Shown: positions 35,609-44,938 of the stretch, piece by piece | Layout of the letters: every line of letters begins with the position of its first letter | How positions within the stretch are numbered: position 1 is the stretch's first letter | Assembly: GCF_013408795.1 (NCBI RefSeq) | Contig: NZ_JACCCC010000001.1 | Location: 248,001-312,000, forward strand | Reading direction: 5' to 3' | Source: Spinactinospora alkalitolerans | GTDB taxonomy: Bacteria; Actinomycetota; Actinomycetes; Streptosporangiales; Streptosporangiaceae | DNA length: 64,000 nt | The notes under the pieces: generated by a model | Told to the model about the DNA's origin: nothing | Database searches by the model: none | The model's input: the letters and a program-made list of their open reading frames with translations, nothing else | Position numbers and translations under genes: made by a program

Positions 35609-36196
35609 CTGCTGCGCGCCACCGCGCGGCGCAGCCGTGCCGCACCGCCGGGGCCGGCGTTGGGTCATCGTCCGTTAAATCCTCAGAAATATACTCCTTG
35701 ACCTGCGTTTTCGCGGGTGTTTCCGCCGGGGTCCCGAGTAATGATGTCCATGCGTTCCGCTCCACTTCCAGTTCACCGCAGGAACGTGATGGGCACCCTG
35801 GGCGGCGGCCAAGCCATTGTCGTAGGCCCACCGGGGCGATCCCGGCGCTGGTGCGCCATCCGGTTGACGGCATCCCGAGACCGCCGGGTCCCGTCCCACA
35901 ACTCCGCAACCAGCGGTATGGGGATGCCGCCGAGAGAGGCCCGGAGATCCGCCTCCGGGCCTCTCGCCCACCCGTGGCACGGGAGGCGGCCGCATGACCG
36001 GTTACGGCCGTGTTCCGTGGTGCTTTGCGGCAATTCGCCCCGGTCGATCTATCGCATCCCCCGAGTGCTTCGCACTAGCCTGAATGTGCGCCCATGTGAA
36101 GATGGGGCCGGGAGGCCGAGTGGACGTCCGACCCGCGGGGAGGCGGCCCGTCGGCTTCCCCTTCTTGTTCCGACGGCGAGAACGATGAGGTCACAC
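35609..36196. other. intergenic region, no credible gene
   Basis: About 590 bp. It contains the hairpin at 35934-35965 and, near 36071-36076, a TAGCCT -10 candidate giving the cold-shock gene a leader of roughly 110 nt. Short ORFs on both strands have no family resemblance. A decayed gene before the hairpin is possible but not demonstrable. Confidence 0.5.
35934..35965. terminator. orphan terminator-like hairpin
   Basis: GAGAGGCCCGGAG (35934-35946) pairs with CTCCGGGCCTCTC (35953-35965), a 13-bp perfect stem with loop ATCCGC. No gene clearly ends just before it on either strand. Confidence 0.7.
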
Positions 36197-36580
36197 GTGC
36201 CCACCGGCAAGGTCAAGTGGTACGACAGCGACAAGGGTTTCGGTTTCCTCACCAACGACGACGGCGGTGAGGTCTTCGTGCACTCCTCCGCGCTCCCCGC
36301 GGGCGCCGACTCCCTGAAGTCCGGCCAGCGGGTCGAGTTCGGCATCGTCGAAGGCCGCAAGGGAGCCCAGGCCCTGCAGGTGAAACTGCTCGACGCGCCG
36401 AGGTCGGTGGCCAAGGCGATGCGCAAGAAGCCCGACGAGATGGTCCTCATCGTCGAGGACCTCATCAAGCTCCTCGACGGCGTCTCGACCGCGTACCGTA
36501 GGGGTAAGCACCCAGATCGCCGCGAGGCGGCCAAGATCGCCCAGGTGCTGCGCGTCGTCGCCGACGACCTGGAGGCCTGA
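36197..36580 (+). CDS. cold-shock-domain protein with C-terminal extension
   Basis: 127 aa from GTG 36197 (VPTGKVKWYDSDKGFGFL), the usual length of this actinobacterial type. The N-terminal ~65 residues are an OB-fold cold-shock domain with RNP1 KGFGFL and RNP2-like VFVHSS. The C-terminal ~60 residues form a conserved helical extension (MVLIVEDLIKLLDGVS). It is likely an RNA-binding regulator or chaperone. The ribosome site GATGAGG is 6 nt upstream, and the leader is long and GC-rich, as in other cold-shock mRNAs. ATG 36185 is an alternative start. Confidence 0.9.
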   Translation: MPTGKVKWYDSDKGFGFLTNDDGGEVFVHSSALPAGADSLKSGQRVEFGIVEGRKGAQALQVKLLDAPRSVAKAMRKKPDEMVLIVEDLIKLLDGVSTAYRRGKHPDRREAAKIAQVLRVVADDLEA

Positions 36581-36745
36581 GCGTCTCCGCCGTCCGCACG
36601 CCCGCGGCACCCGAAAACCCGAGAGGGCGCGCCCTGTCACACCGCCGTGACCGGGCGTGTCATGCTGCCCTGGAAACCACGTAACGGTCGGCTATCGATC
36701 GCCGTCATGGTCAAGTTGGTGCCCGTAATCAGCGAAAATGGAAAC

Positions 36746-37552
36746 GTGAGCCGTACCCGTCGTTCTCCCACACCAGACCAGGCATGCATCGCAGCGGTGG
36801 ACCTCGCCCGTGCCGCGGCCGCCGAGATCGGACGACCGGAGTGGGTTGGCGAACACCTCTCCGCACAGGTCGAGGGTGACCGTCTGGTCACCCACCTCTT
36901 CGCCTGCCTCGATCCCGCCTACCCCGGCTGGCATTACGCCGTCACCGTCGTGCGCGCCTCCCGCGCCAAGCACGTCACGGTGAACGAGGCGGTGCTGCTG
37001 CCGGGTTCCCAGGCGCTGCTCGCCCCGGAGTGGCTGCCGTGGAAGGAGCGGCTGCGCCCGGGCGACCTGGGCGTCGGCGACCTCCTGCCCAGCTCCGAGG
37101 ATGACGAGCGGCTGATGCCGGGCTACGCGCAGGTGGCCGACGACGAGGTCACCGAGGACGGCGACGACAAGCAGATGGTCTGGGAGCTCGGCCTCGGCCG
37201 GGCCAGGGTCCTGTCCGACACCGGCCGCGAGTCCGCGGCCGAGCGCTGGTACAACGGCGCCGCCGGGCCGCACAGCCCCATCGCCGGTGCCGCTCCGGCC
37301 CAGTGCGCCACCTGCGGCTTCATGACCCCGCTGGCCGGCGAGTTCCGGCAGATGTTCGGGGTCTGCGCCAACGAGTACGCGCCCGACGACGGCAGGGTCG
37401 TCTCCCTCGACCACGGCTGCGGGGCGCACTCCGAGGCCGCGCCGCCGGCGCCCCCGTCCGAGCCGGTGACCCCGGTCGTCGACGAGCTGGGCTACGACCA
37501 CATCGTCTTCGACGACACCACCGAACTGGAGCTGGTCTCCTCCGAGAAGTGA
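36746..37552 (+). CDS. DUF3027 protein
   Basis: 268 aa actinobacteria-specific DUF3027 protein. Typical phrases are DQACIAAVDLARAAA, HLFACLDPAYPGWHYAVTV, LLPGSQALLAPEWLPWKERLRPGD, and a C-terminal Cys-x2-Cys ... Cys-x-Asn-Glu-Tyr segment (CATCGFMTPL, FGVCANEYAPDDG) that looks metal-binding. Function unknown. GTG 36746 fits the family N-terminus; in-frame codons continue to 36647 without ribosome site. It is downstream of the cold-shock gene in the same direction, and this pairing recurs in related genomes as far as I know. Confidence 0.88.
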   Translation: MSRTRRSPTPDQACIAAVDLARAAAAEIGRPEWVGEHLSAQVEGDRLVTHLFACLDPAYPGWHYAVTVVRASRAKHVTVNEAVLLPGSQALLAPEWLPWKERLRPGDLGVGDLLPSSEDDERLMPGYAQVADDEVTEDGDDKQMVWELGLGRARVLSDTGRESAAERWYNGAAGPHSPIAGAAPAQCATCGFMTPLAGEFRQMFGVCANEYAPDDGRVVSLDHGCGAHSEAAPPAPPSEPVTPVVDELGYDHIVFDDTTELELVSSEK

Positions 37553-37604
37553 CGCCGGCGCCCCGCCGCCGCGTCGGCCCGACGGCCGCGTGCGCGGTCC
37601 TTGG

Positions 37605-37765
37605 CTTCTAGGGGGTGTGAAGCCTCGGCCGAAGGTGGGATTCGCGGTGGTTGGGCGATTCTCTCGCGTGGCCGAAGGCCCGTGGACGGAAATCGCCCAC
37701 CCGCACGCCCTCCCTCCTGGGGCCGGCCTGACAGACCCCTGGACTCAAGGCCTCCTTCAGAGCCC
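37605..37765. repeat. palindromic repeat family 3, copy 2 (inverted core)
   Basis: GGGCGAT (37653-37659), a 32-nt loop starting TCTCTCGCGTGGCCGAAGG, then ATCGCCC (37692-37698). The outer flanks are the reverse complement of copy 1 (CTCGGCCGAAGG on the left, ACCCGCACGCC and TCCCTCCTGGGG on the right), but the loop is in the same orientation as in copy 1. Confidence 0.85.
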
Positions 37766-40700
37766 CCGGGCCGGGTCCGGGTCCAGGTCGGCCTCTGCGA
37801 GGAGGTCGAGGACGCTCCGGGGGTCCCTCAGGACCGCGGCCACCAGGTGGCGCAGGTCCCAGCGGCCCGCCGTCCAGGACAGGGCGCGGGCGAGACCGTC
37901 GGTGCCGCTCGCGTGCACCTGGCCCCCGATGCAGCGCCACTCCACCCGGGTCCCGTCCACGGTCAGCTCCTCGTGGTGCAGGTAGGTGAGGACCCCGGTG
38001 TCGAGGAAGACGCGCACCTCGTCCGGCACCTGGCGGACCTCGCCCGCCGACGTCACCCGGCCTTCGACCTCCTCGCCGGCCAGCGCCAGGTCCAGGACGT
38101 CGGCCAGCGCGGCGGCGTGCTCGGCGGGGACCAGCACCACCGGGCGTCCGGCCAGCAGCGGGAGCAGGTCGGGGGCGTCCACCACCACCGCGTCCTCGGC
38201 GTCGGCCACCACGATCGCGCCGTCGCGCACCGCCCGCACGCTCTCCGGCGGCGACGCCCGTTCGGCGTCCACCCCGGCCAGCGCCGCCCAGATCCGCCGC
38301 AGCGACTCCCGGGAGACCCGCCGCCCGGGGTCGCCCAGCCGGTCCAGCAGCTCGTCCGGCCCGTCGGGCTCGGCGAGCAGGTCGGCCAGCCCGGTGCGGA
38401 CGCCCAGCGCCCGGGCGAGGTGCGGGTCCAGTTCCGAGGGAGCCTCGTCGTAGAGCCCGGTCAGCGCCGGATCGGCGTCACCGGTCCGCAACTCCACCGG
38501 CCGCCGCCCGTCCAGGAGCGCGCCCGTCCGCAGCCACCACGCCGTGTAGGACGGCACGTCGACCGAGCGGCCGTCGCCGCGCAGCACCCGCACGGGTTCG
38601 GTGACCGCGGCCCGAGGCCCGCGCGCCGCCAGCAGCTCCAGCGCCCGCCGCCACCGGTCCTCGCGCACGAACTCCAGGTCCCGCACGCCCACCAGTTCCG
38701 GCACGACCGGCGGCAGGTCGGGGTGGCCGAGCCGCTCCATGACCTCGGCGGCCCAGTCCTCGACGCCGTCCAGCGGCAGGTCGTCCAGGCTTTCGTCCAG
38801 CGCGGCGCCCAGCGTCACGTCGCTCGCGCGGCACAGCGTGAAGGAGCGCAGCACGCCGACCGCCTCCAGCGTCTCCGCGTCGTAGCGCCGCACCAGGTCG
38901 TCGGCGACCACGCCGAACGGGGCGTCCTCGGCGAGGACCTCCAGCAGCGGGCTGTCCGGGAGCAGCAGCTCGCCCGCCAGGGAGTAGCCGCCCTCGTTGT
39001 CGCGCAGCGCCAGCTCGGCCAGCCACGGGGCCTCGTCGACGGTGGCCCCCGACGCCGAGACCAGCTCCAGCACCGACCGGGCGATGTCGTCGGGGTCGTC
39101 GGCGTCCAGCGAGTTCTCCACGGCGGCCCGTGTGAGCGGGTCGGTGAGCACCGCGCGCTCGTTCGCCTCGACCGCGCCGAGCCGCAGCAGCAGCGGGTCG
39201 ACGGCCCGCGGATGCACGATCCGCAGGCCCAGCGGCGCCAGCGCGCCCGGGTCGAGCGCGTCGGAGCCGAACGCCGGACCGCTGGGCGCCAGCAGTCCGC
39301 GCGGGCCGCGCACCAGCCGCCCGTCCACCAGCGGCACCGGGAGCGCGCCGAGCTCCTCCAGGTCGGCACCCTGCTGCCCGGCCGAGCGCAGCGCGGCGTA
39401 CAGCCGCGCCCACCAGGCCGGATCGTGCTCGAGGTCGCCGAGCAGGTCGGCCAGTTCGGCGAGTCCGACGCGGCGCAGCCGCAACTGCCCCAGACCGGGA
39501 TGGCGGAGGTTCCAGTCGCCCGGCAGCACGGTCGGGATCAGCTCGGACAGCACGTCGACGAGTTCGGTGCCGCCCTCCACCACGACGGCGTCGCGCGGCC
39601 GCACGGGTTCGCCGGCCGCGGTCACCAGGAACGGCGTGTCCAGCAGGGGAGCGGCCACCTCGCCGCGGAACCGGGCGTCGAACTCGCCGCCGCGCATGAG
39701 GTTGACCGGGACGAGGTCCCAGGTGGCCCGCGGATCGAGCAGGCGGAGCAGGTCGCAGTAGGCCCCGGCGGCCTCGGTGATGAGCGTGTCGGAGGCCGGG
39801 CCGAAGGCGATGTGGCGCCGGTCCGGGGTGAGCGGGAAGGAGCCGATGAGCAGCGCGGGGACGTGCAGCTCCTCGTCGCTGGGCGTCGGGGCGTGCACGA
39901 CGCGGGGCACGTCGGCGGGCAGGCCGGCGACGCCGCCGGCCTCGTCGACGGCGACGGCCCATGTGAGGCTCCAGTCGGTGCGGCCGCGCTCCTCGGTGGG
40001 GCGGTCCGCGAGCCGGTCGGGCTCGAAGCGGCCGGTCCGGGTGACCGTGCGCCAGTGGGTGCTGCGCTCGCCGGAGCCGTCGTCGATCCGGGTGACCAGC
40101 TCCCCGTCGGCCGCTCCGGGCCGCACGCGCAGCGTCCGGACGGCGCCCTCGACGTCGATCTCGACCTCGGCGAGGTCGGGCAGCGCGAGCAGCAGCGCCT
40201 GCCCGGTCTCGCCGAGCAGCCGGTTCAGCCGGACGCGGGCATCGTCGTCGCGGAGCCTGAGGACGACGGAGCTGTCGTAACCGTCGGGCGTGCGCGCGTC
40301 GGACTCGAACGGCAGCCGCAGCAGCGGCACGTCGCCGCCGCGCCGCTGGAGCTCCGCCGCCAGCTCCGGGCGGGCCCGGCCGCTGTCCAGCAGCGCCTCG
40401 CGCACGGCGGTGCGGGCGAGGTCGCGGGTCCAGCGCACGGCCCCGTCGCGGGAGGCGACCGTGACGTCGTCGCTGAGCGCGACCACGGCCGAGAACCCGA
40501 CCCCGAACCGCCCGACGGAACCGCCGGCGTCGGCGTCGTCGCGCTTCGCCGAGACCCGCAGCGTGGCGAGGGACTCCACCCCGGCGGGGGTCAGCGGGGC
40601 GCCGGTGTTGGCCGCCGTGAACACGTCGCCGCGCAGGGTCAGCCCCAGCCGCCCCCGGACGCCGGCCCGCCGGGCGGCGTCCGCCGCGTTCTGCGCGAGC

Positions 40701-40852
40701 TCCACGACGATCCGGTCGCGGTAGCCGCCGAGCGCGTAGTCCTCCTCGGCGTTGGCGTCCTCCCGGAATCGGGCGGGTGAGTCCGCCCATCCGTCGAGAA
40801 CTCGTCGCCGCAGTTCAGCGGTGCCGAACGGATCGGCCGTCACCTGGACCAT
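37757..40852 (-). CDS. sacsin-type HSP90-like ATPase protein
   Basis: 1031 aa from ATG 40852. The N-terminal GHKL ATPase domain resembles sacsin/HSP90: IVVELAQNAADAARRAG (N-box), DVFTAANTGAPLTPAG (G1 region), and SVGRFGVGFSAVVALSD (G2). The remaining ~850 residues have no recognised domain and are Leu/Asp/Arg-rich and helical. Proteins of this type occur once per genome in many actinobacteria, with unknown function; chaperone-like activity is a guess. ATG 40900 is an alternative start. Its 3' end overlaps the repeat copy 2 by a few bases. It is co-directional with the methyltransferase upstream. Confidence 0.85.
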   Translation of the reverse strand: MVQVTADPFGTAELRRRVLDGWADSPARFREDANAEEDYALGGYRDRIVVELAQNAADAARRAGVRGRLGLTLRGDVFTAANTGAPLTPAGVESLATLRVSAKRDDADAGGSVGRFGVGFSAVVALSDDVTVASRDGAVRWTRDLARTAVREALLDSGRARPELAAELQRRGGDVPLLRLPFESDARTPDGYDSSVVLRLRDDDARVRLNRLLGETGQALLLALPDLAEVEIDVEGAVRTLRVRPGAADGELVTRIDDGSGERSTHWRTVTRTGRFEPDRLADRPTEERGRTDWSLTWAVAVDEAGGVAGLPADVPRVVHAPTPSDEELHVPALLIGSFPLTPDRRHIAFGPASDTLITEAAGAYCDLLRLLDPRATWDLVPVNLMRGGEFDARFRGEVAAPLLDTPFLVTAAGEPVRPRDAVVVEGGTELVDVLSELIPTVLPGDWNLRHPGLGQLRLRRVGLAELADLLGDLEHDPAWWARLYAALRSAGQQGADLEELGALPVPLVDGRLVRGPRGLLAPSGPAFGSDALDPGALAPLGLRIVHPRAVDPLLLRLGAVEANERAVLTDPLTRAAVENSLDADDPDDIARSVLELVSASGATVDEAPWLAELALRDNEGGYSLAGELLLPDSPLLEVLAEDAPFGVVADDLVRRYDAETLEAVGVLRSFTLCRASDVTLGAALDESLDDLPLDGVEDWAAEVMERLGHPDLPPVVPELVGVRDLEFVREDRWRRALELLAARGPRAAVTEPVRVLRGDGRSVDVPSYTAWWLRTGALLDGRRPVELRTGDADPALTGLYDEAPSELDPHLARALGVRTGLADLLAEPDGPDELLDRLGDPGRRVSRESLRRIWAALAGVDAERASPPESVRAVRDGAIVVADAEDAVVVDAPDLLPLLAGRPVVLVPAEHAAALADVLDLALAGEEVEGRVTSAGEVRQVPDEVRVFLDTGVLTYLHHEELTVDGTRVEWRCIGGQVHASGTDGLARALSWTAGRWDLRHLVAAVLRDPRSVLDLLAEADLDPDPARGL

Positions 40853-40962
40853 GCGGGCTCCTCCCGAGTCGGTGCGGGACCACGGTACGCGACCGCCCAC
40901 CCGTTCTCAGACGGATTTTCCCGACCGGCCGGGGCGATCCCGCGCGGACCGCTCGGCGCGCC

Positions 40963-42450
40963 CTACCGCGCCACGCGGAAGAAGCCCTCGGCGATCAGCG
41001 CGCGCAGGGTGTCGGGGGTGCGTTCGCGCAGGTCGGCCTGGTCCTGGCCGGTCAGCTCGGCGATGGCGTCGAGCAGCGGGCCGACGGGCATCGTGCCGTC
41101 GCAGACGCTCGCCAGCGCGGCCTCCACCGTTCCGACCTGGGCCACCCGATGCAGGCCCGAGCCCTGGCGGAGCAGGATGCGCTCGGGGTCCGGGGCGCCG
41201 GGGACTCCGACGCGCTCCTCCTTCACCCCGGGGGCCAGCGCCACGTGCGCCGACAGCAGCGCGGCGTCGGTCAGCCGGTGCGAGGTCATCGCGCCGTTCA
41301 CCACCTCCGGCAGGTACGCGCCGACCGGCTGCTCGATCTCGTGGCGCAGCTCCTCCACCCGCACCGTGGCGTCCTGGGCGGCGTCGTTGCGCAGGCAGAT
41401 CCAGCCGAAGCCGATGCCTTTGATGCCCTCCCGCTCGAAGTAGTCCAGCCAGGCGTCGTAGCGCCGGGTGTACTCGGGCGTGCCGTGCTCGCAGGAGTCG
41501 CGCAGCCACAGCTCGACGTACTCCGCGGGGTCCTGCACGTCGCGCTGCACGACCCAGCCGGAGCAGCCGGTCCCGGTCACCCACGCGCCGACCCGGTCCC
41601 GCCAGTCCTCGCCGTCCACGTGCAGCCAGTTCGCCAGCAGTTGGCACCAGCCGCCGTCGGTGAGGCGCCGCGGGGCCCCGCGCACGATCTCGGCGCACAC
41701 CGCGTCGCCGGAGAGGTCGGACTCGCGGTAGGTGTAGCGCGCCGACTCCGGGGTGATCACGAACGGCGGGTTGGAGACGATGAGGTCGAAGCGCTCGTCC
41801 CGCACCGGCTCGTACAGCGACCCTTCGCGGGTGCGCACGTTGTCCAGGCCCGACAGCGCGCAGCTCATCTCGGCCATCCGCAGGGCGCGCGGGTTGACGT
41901 CGGTGGCGCAGACGTCGGCGGAGCGCTCGGCCAGGTGCAGGGCCTGCACGCCGCAGCCGGTGCCGATGTCGAGGGCGCGCTCCATCGGCCCGTCCACGAT
42001 GAGCCTGGACAGCGTCGCCGACGCGCCGCCCGCGCCGACCACGTGGTCCGGGTGCGGCTGTCCCAGGCCGGGGCGGACGGTGGGGTCGGAGACGACGTAG
42101 CCGGGACGGCCGTCCGCCAGCTCCCACGGCCCCAGGTGCACCAGCGCGCGCACCTCTCCGCCGGCCACCGCCAGCAGCCCGGTCTCGGCCAGCTCCGCGA
42201 CCGGCAGGATGGCCCGCGCCGCCTCCTCGGCCACGGGCTCCTGCAGCCACCACAGCCGCAGCAGCACGCCCAGGCCCTCTTCGCCGCCGGTGGCGCGCAG
42301 GGCGGGCACGAGCTGCTCGCGGGCGAGCGCCCGCGCGGCGGTGTCGCCGAGCCGGTCGCGTACGCCGGAGACGGTGTAGTCGGCCTCGATCAGGATTCGG
42401 CGAAGCCGCTCGGCGAGATGGCGTGGGAAGGGGTGGAACGAATTCGGCAC
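40963..42450 (-). CDS. class I SAM-dependent methyltransferase (HemK/PrmC-like)
   Basis: 495 aa. An N-terminal ~150-residue helical domain (DUF7059-like in current actinobacterial annotation, from memory) precedes a Rossmann domain with motif I ALDIGTGCGVQAL, motif II ATDVNPRAL, and the N6/N5-type motif SNPPFV (in DLIVSNPPFVITPES). A C-terminal domain of ~200 residues follows. The NPPF/Y motif suggests methylation of a planar nitrogen (protein glutamine, RNA or DNA base); the substrate is unknown. GTG 42450 (VPNSFHPFP) lies 6 nt after GATAAT, so the transcript is probably leaderless. Confidence 0.85.
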   Translation of the reverse strand: MPNSFHPFPRHLAERLRRILIEADYTVSGVRDRLGDTAARALAREQLVPALRATGGEEGLGVLLRLWWLQEPVAEEAARAILPVAELAETGLLAVAGGEVRALVHLGPWELADGRPGYVVSDPTVRPGLGQPHPDHVVGAGGASATLSRLIVDGPMERALDIGTGCGVQALHLAERSADVCATDVNPRALRMAEMSCALSGLDNVRTREGSLYEPVRDERFDLIVSNPPFVITPESARYTYRESDLSGDAVCAEIVRGAPRRLTDGGWCQLLANWLHVDGEDWRDRVGAWVTGTGCSGWVVQRDVQDPAEYVELWLRDSCEHGTPEYTRRYDAWLDYFEREGIKGIGFGWICLRNDAAQDATVRVEELRHEIEQPVGAYLPEVVNGAMTSHRLTDAALLSAHVALAPGVKEERVGVPGAPDPERILLRQGSGLHRVAQVGTVEAALASVCDGTMPVGPLLDAIAELTGQDQADLRERTPDTLRALIAEGFFRVAR

Positions 42451-42506
42451 GCGCCCATTATCAAGGACATATGCCACTCCGGGACCGTGTGGTCCGGGTC
42501 CTGGAC

Positions 42507-42780
42507 CGTTGACGGGGAGGGGGCGGGGATTGTCTCCAGGTCTTGGCCGGGCCCGTGCGGGCCTGGTGGGGCTGTTGTCGGCGCGAAGCGTCCGGCGACG
42601 CGGAAGGTCGCGGGATTGCCGCTGTCCAAGGCTCCGGCCGTCGGTGGCGGGCGACCGGCAGAAGGCGTGCGGCGTGACCTTTCGCGCCGCCACCGCCGGC
42701 GCGCTGACGGCGGCCTTCCCAGGTCATGCGGTGGTGAACGAAAGGACTGCGGCCACAGCCTCCCGTTCCCGTCAACGACT
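42507..42780. repeat. dispersed palindromic repeat family 1, copy B
   Basis: About 270 bp between the methyltransferase start and the DUF2530 stop, nearly collinear with copy A (16497-16752). Shared features include GGCGGGCGACCGGCAGAA, the complementary pair CGGAAGGTCG/GACCTTTCGCG, GGCCTTCCCAGGTCATGCGG, and the terminal CACAGCCTCCCGTTCCCGTC. No ORF in it is conserved in frame between copies. Confidence 0.85.
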
Positions 42781-42787
42781 CAGGACA

Positions 42788-43114
42788 CTAGGCGCTCTCG
42801 TCGGCCGGCTGCTCGCCGGGGGGCCGCTCCTCCTGGTCCTCCTGCTCCTCGGCGGCGGCCGCGCGCTTGGCGGCGTGCCGATCCTCGGCATCGGAGCGCT
42901 TGCGCAGCAGCCGCGGGATGTAGAAGAAGGCGAACACGCCGAGCACGATCCCGGTGACGCACACCCAGATCCACCAGCGGTCGGACTCGGCCAGCCGGTC
43001 GCCCATGGCGAGCAGCACCACGAGCGCCACGGCCCATGCCGCGGCGCCGAGGGCCGTGGGGACGCGGTAGTCGCTCTCCAGGACCTCGGGGTCGGGCTGC
43101 CGGGGCTTGCGCAC
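42788..43114 (-). CDS. DUF2530 membrane protein
   Basis: 108 aa. Two transmembrane helices (about 22-42, TALGAAAWAVALVVLLAMG, and 48-68, WWIWVCVTGIVLGVFAFFY) match the DUF2530 core, followed by a charged, Glu/Ala-rich cytoplasmic tail. Function unknown. The GTG start lies 6 nt after TAGCCT, a leaderless arrangement. It is divergent from the purine permease, and in actinobacteria DUF2530 genes are frequently found next to this NCS2-type transporter. Confidence 0.88.
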   Translation of the reverse strand: MRKPRQPDPEVLESDYRVPTALGAAAWAVALVVLLAMGDRLAESDRWWIWVCVTGIVLGVFAFFYIPRLLRKRSDAEDRHAAKRAAAAEEQEDQEERPPGEQPADESA

Positions 43115-43268
43115 GGTTTCAGGCTAGACGATCGGCCACATCCACCGGCACGGAGCGCCCGCGGTTGTGCGATCCTCCTAAAAGCGGCAGGTCAGCATGG
43201 TTTGAGTTAGAGGAAGATGCAATTAACCTGACTCAGTACCGTAATCCGGACAGATCAGGCTCAGACGA

Positions 43269-44768
43269 GTGAATCCAACGCCCAATCCCGCCCCCCAGGA
43301 CACGGAAGCCCCCCCGAGCACCGGTTTCAAGGGTGTGCTCGACCGCTACTTCCAGGTGTCGGCGCGCAGATCGAACTTCGCCCGCGAGATCCGCGGTGGC
43401 CTGGCGACCTTCTTCGCCATGGCCTACATCATCGTGCTCAACCCGCTGATCCTCGGCACCGCCGAGGACATGAACGGCGACGTGCTCGGCGGGGTGCGAG
43501 TCGCGGCGGTCACGTCGCTGGTCGCAGGCGCGCTGACCATCCTCATGGGCGTCGTCGGCCGCTACCCGTTCGCCCTGGCGGCGGGCATGGGGCTCAACGC
43601 CGTCGTCGCCTACACCCTGGCCCCACAGATGACTTGGGCCGACGCGATGGGGCTCGTGGTCCTCGAAGGCCTCATCCTGCTGGTCCTGGTGCTGACCGGC
43701 TTCCGCAGCGCCGTGTTCCGGGCGATCCCGCCCGGCCTGAAGACCGCGATCGCCGTCGGCCTCGGCCTGTTCCTCGCCCTCGTCGGCTTCGTCAACGCCG
43801 GCTTCATCCGCCGCGTGCCCGACGCGGCCGGCAGCACCGTGCCGGTGCAGCTCGGCGAGGGCGGCCTCAGCGGCTGGCCGATCCTGGTGTTCGTGGTCGG
43901 CCTGCTGCTGACCGTCATCCTGATGGTGCGCAAGGTCAAGGGCGCGCTGCTGATCGGCATCATCGCCTCCACCGTGTTCGCGATCGCCGTCGAGGCGCTG
44001 GTCGGGGTCGGCCCGATGGTCGACGCCGAGGGCGACTACAACCCCACCGGCTGGGCCCTGGCGCCGCCGGTGGTCCCCGACTCCGTCGGCGCGGTCGTCC
44101 AGCCGCCGGACTTCAGCCTGATCGGGCAGTTCAACCTGTTCGGCAGCTTCGAGCACGTGGGCGTCATCGCGGCGATCCTGCTGATGTTCACCCTGCTCCT
44201 GGCCGACTTCTTCGACACGATGGGCACCATGGTCGGCGTCGCCGGCCAGGCCGACCTGCTGGCGGAGGACGGCGACCTGCCCGGCGCCCGCAACGTGCTG
44301 GTGGTCGACTCGCTGGCCGCCGCGGCGGGCGGCGCCGCCTCGGCGTCCTCGGCCACGGTCTACGCCGAGTCCGCCGCCGGGGCCGGTGAGGGCGCGCGCA
44401 CCGGCTTCGCCTCGGTCGTCACCGGGGTGCTCTTCCTCGTGGCGACCCTGTTCTCCCCGCTGGTCACCCTGGTGCCGTTCGAGGCGGCCACCCCGGTCCT
44501 CATCGTCGTCGGCTTCCTGATGATGACGCAGGTGACCAAGATCGACTTCTCCGACTACGGGGTCGCCATCCCCGCGTTCCTGACGATCGTGATCATGCCG
44601 TTCTCCTTCTCGATCGCCAACGGCATCGGGGCGGGGTTCGTCAGCTACGCGGTCGTCAGGATCGCGCAGGGCCGCGCCAGGGAGATCCACCCGCTGATGT
44701 GGATCATCGCGGCGGCCTTCCTCGCCTACTTCGCCCTCGACCCCATCCGGGCCCTCCTCGGCGTGTAG
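43269..44768 (+). CDS. NCS2/AzgA-family purine permease
   Basis: 499 aa, 12-14 transmembrane segments. Family motifs are ATFFAMAYIIVLNPLI in helix 1, GRYPFALAAGMGLNAVVAY, and DFFDTMGTMVGVAGQ in the substrate region, placing it with AzgA-type hypoxanthine/guanine/adenine transporters rather than uracil or xanthine permeases. It imports purine bases by proton symport. The start GTG 43269 has only a weak ribosome site. The 43115-43268 region is AT-richer than its surroundings and may hold an operator, but no purine riboswitch is visible. A terminator follows at 44805. Confidence 0.92.
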   Translation: MNPTPNPAPQDTEAPPSTGFKGVLDRYFQVSARRSNFAREIRGGLATFFAMAYIIVLNPLILGTAEDMNGDVLGGVRVAAVTSLVAGALTILMGVVGRYPFALAAGMGLNAVVAYTLAPQMTWADAMGLVVLEGLILLVLVLTGFRSAVFRAIPPGLKTAIAVGLGLFLALVGFVNAGFIRRVPDAAGSTVPVQLGEGGLSGWPILVFVVGLLLTVILMVRKVKGALLIGIIASTVFAIAVEALVGVGPMVDAEGDYNPTGWALAPPVVPDSVGAVVQPPDFSLIGQFNLFGSFEHVGVIAAILLMFTLLLADFFDTMGTMVGVAGQADLLAEDGDLPGARNVLVVDSLAAAAGGAASASSATVYAESAAGAGEGARTGFASVVTGVLFLVATLFSPLVTLVPFEAATPVLIVVGFLMMTQVTKIDFSDYGVAIPAFLTIVIMPFSFSIANGIGAGFVSYAVVRIAQGRAREIHPLMWIIAAAFLAYFALDPIRALLGV

Positions 44769-44804
44769 CCCCTTCACGGGCCGGTCGAGGCGTCCAAGCG
44801 CTAC

Positions 44805-44837
44805 AGTGCCCTGTCCGCGCGCAGCGGGCGGGGCACT
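44805..44837 (+). terminator. terminator after purine permease
   Basis: AGTGCCC (44805-44811) pairs with GGGCACT (44831-44837), enclosing an inner CCGC/GCGG stem. Confidence 0.75.
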
Positions 44838-44916
44838 TCGCGTTCGCGCGGTCCGTTGTGATCGAGACCCCGTTTTCCCGCCGCCCGGATGATGTGAAAT
44901 ACCGCGCCGCGATATA

Positions 44917-44926
44917 TTGTTAGCAA
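44917..44926. promoter_or_regulatory. candidate MarR operator
   Basis: TTGTTAGCAA, close to the TTGCTAACAA-type palindrome bound by several MarR proteins, lies 13 bp before the marR start within an AT-rich island. Autoregulation is likely. Confidence 0.5.
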
Positions 44927-44938
44927 GAGTAATGAGCC

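Noticed and set aside
37601-40780. 1059-codon open frame on the plus strand
   Set aside because: It is antisense to the sacsin-type ATPase, is Gln/Arg/Gly-rich and has no family phrases. Long antisense frames are expected at this GC content.
43115-43268. Purine riboswitch before the permease
   Set aside because: No conserved three-way junction sequence of purine aptamers is present.
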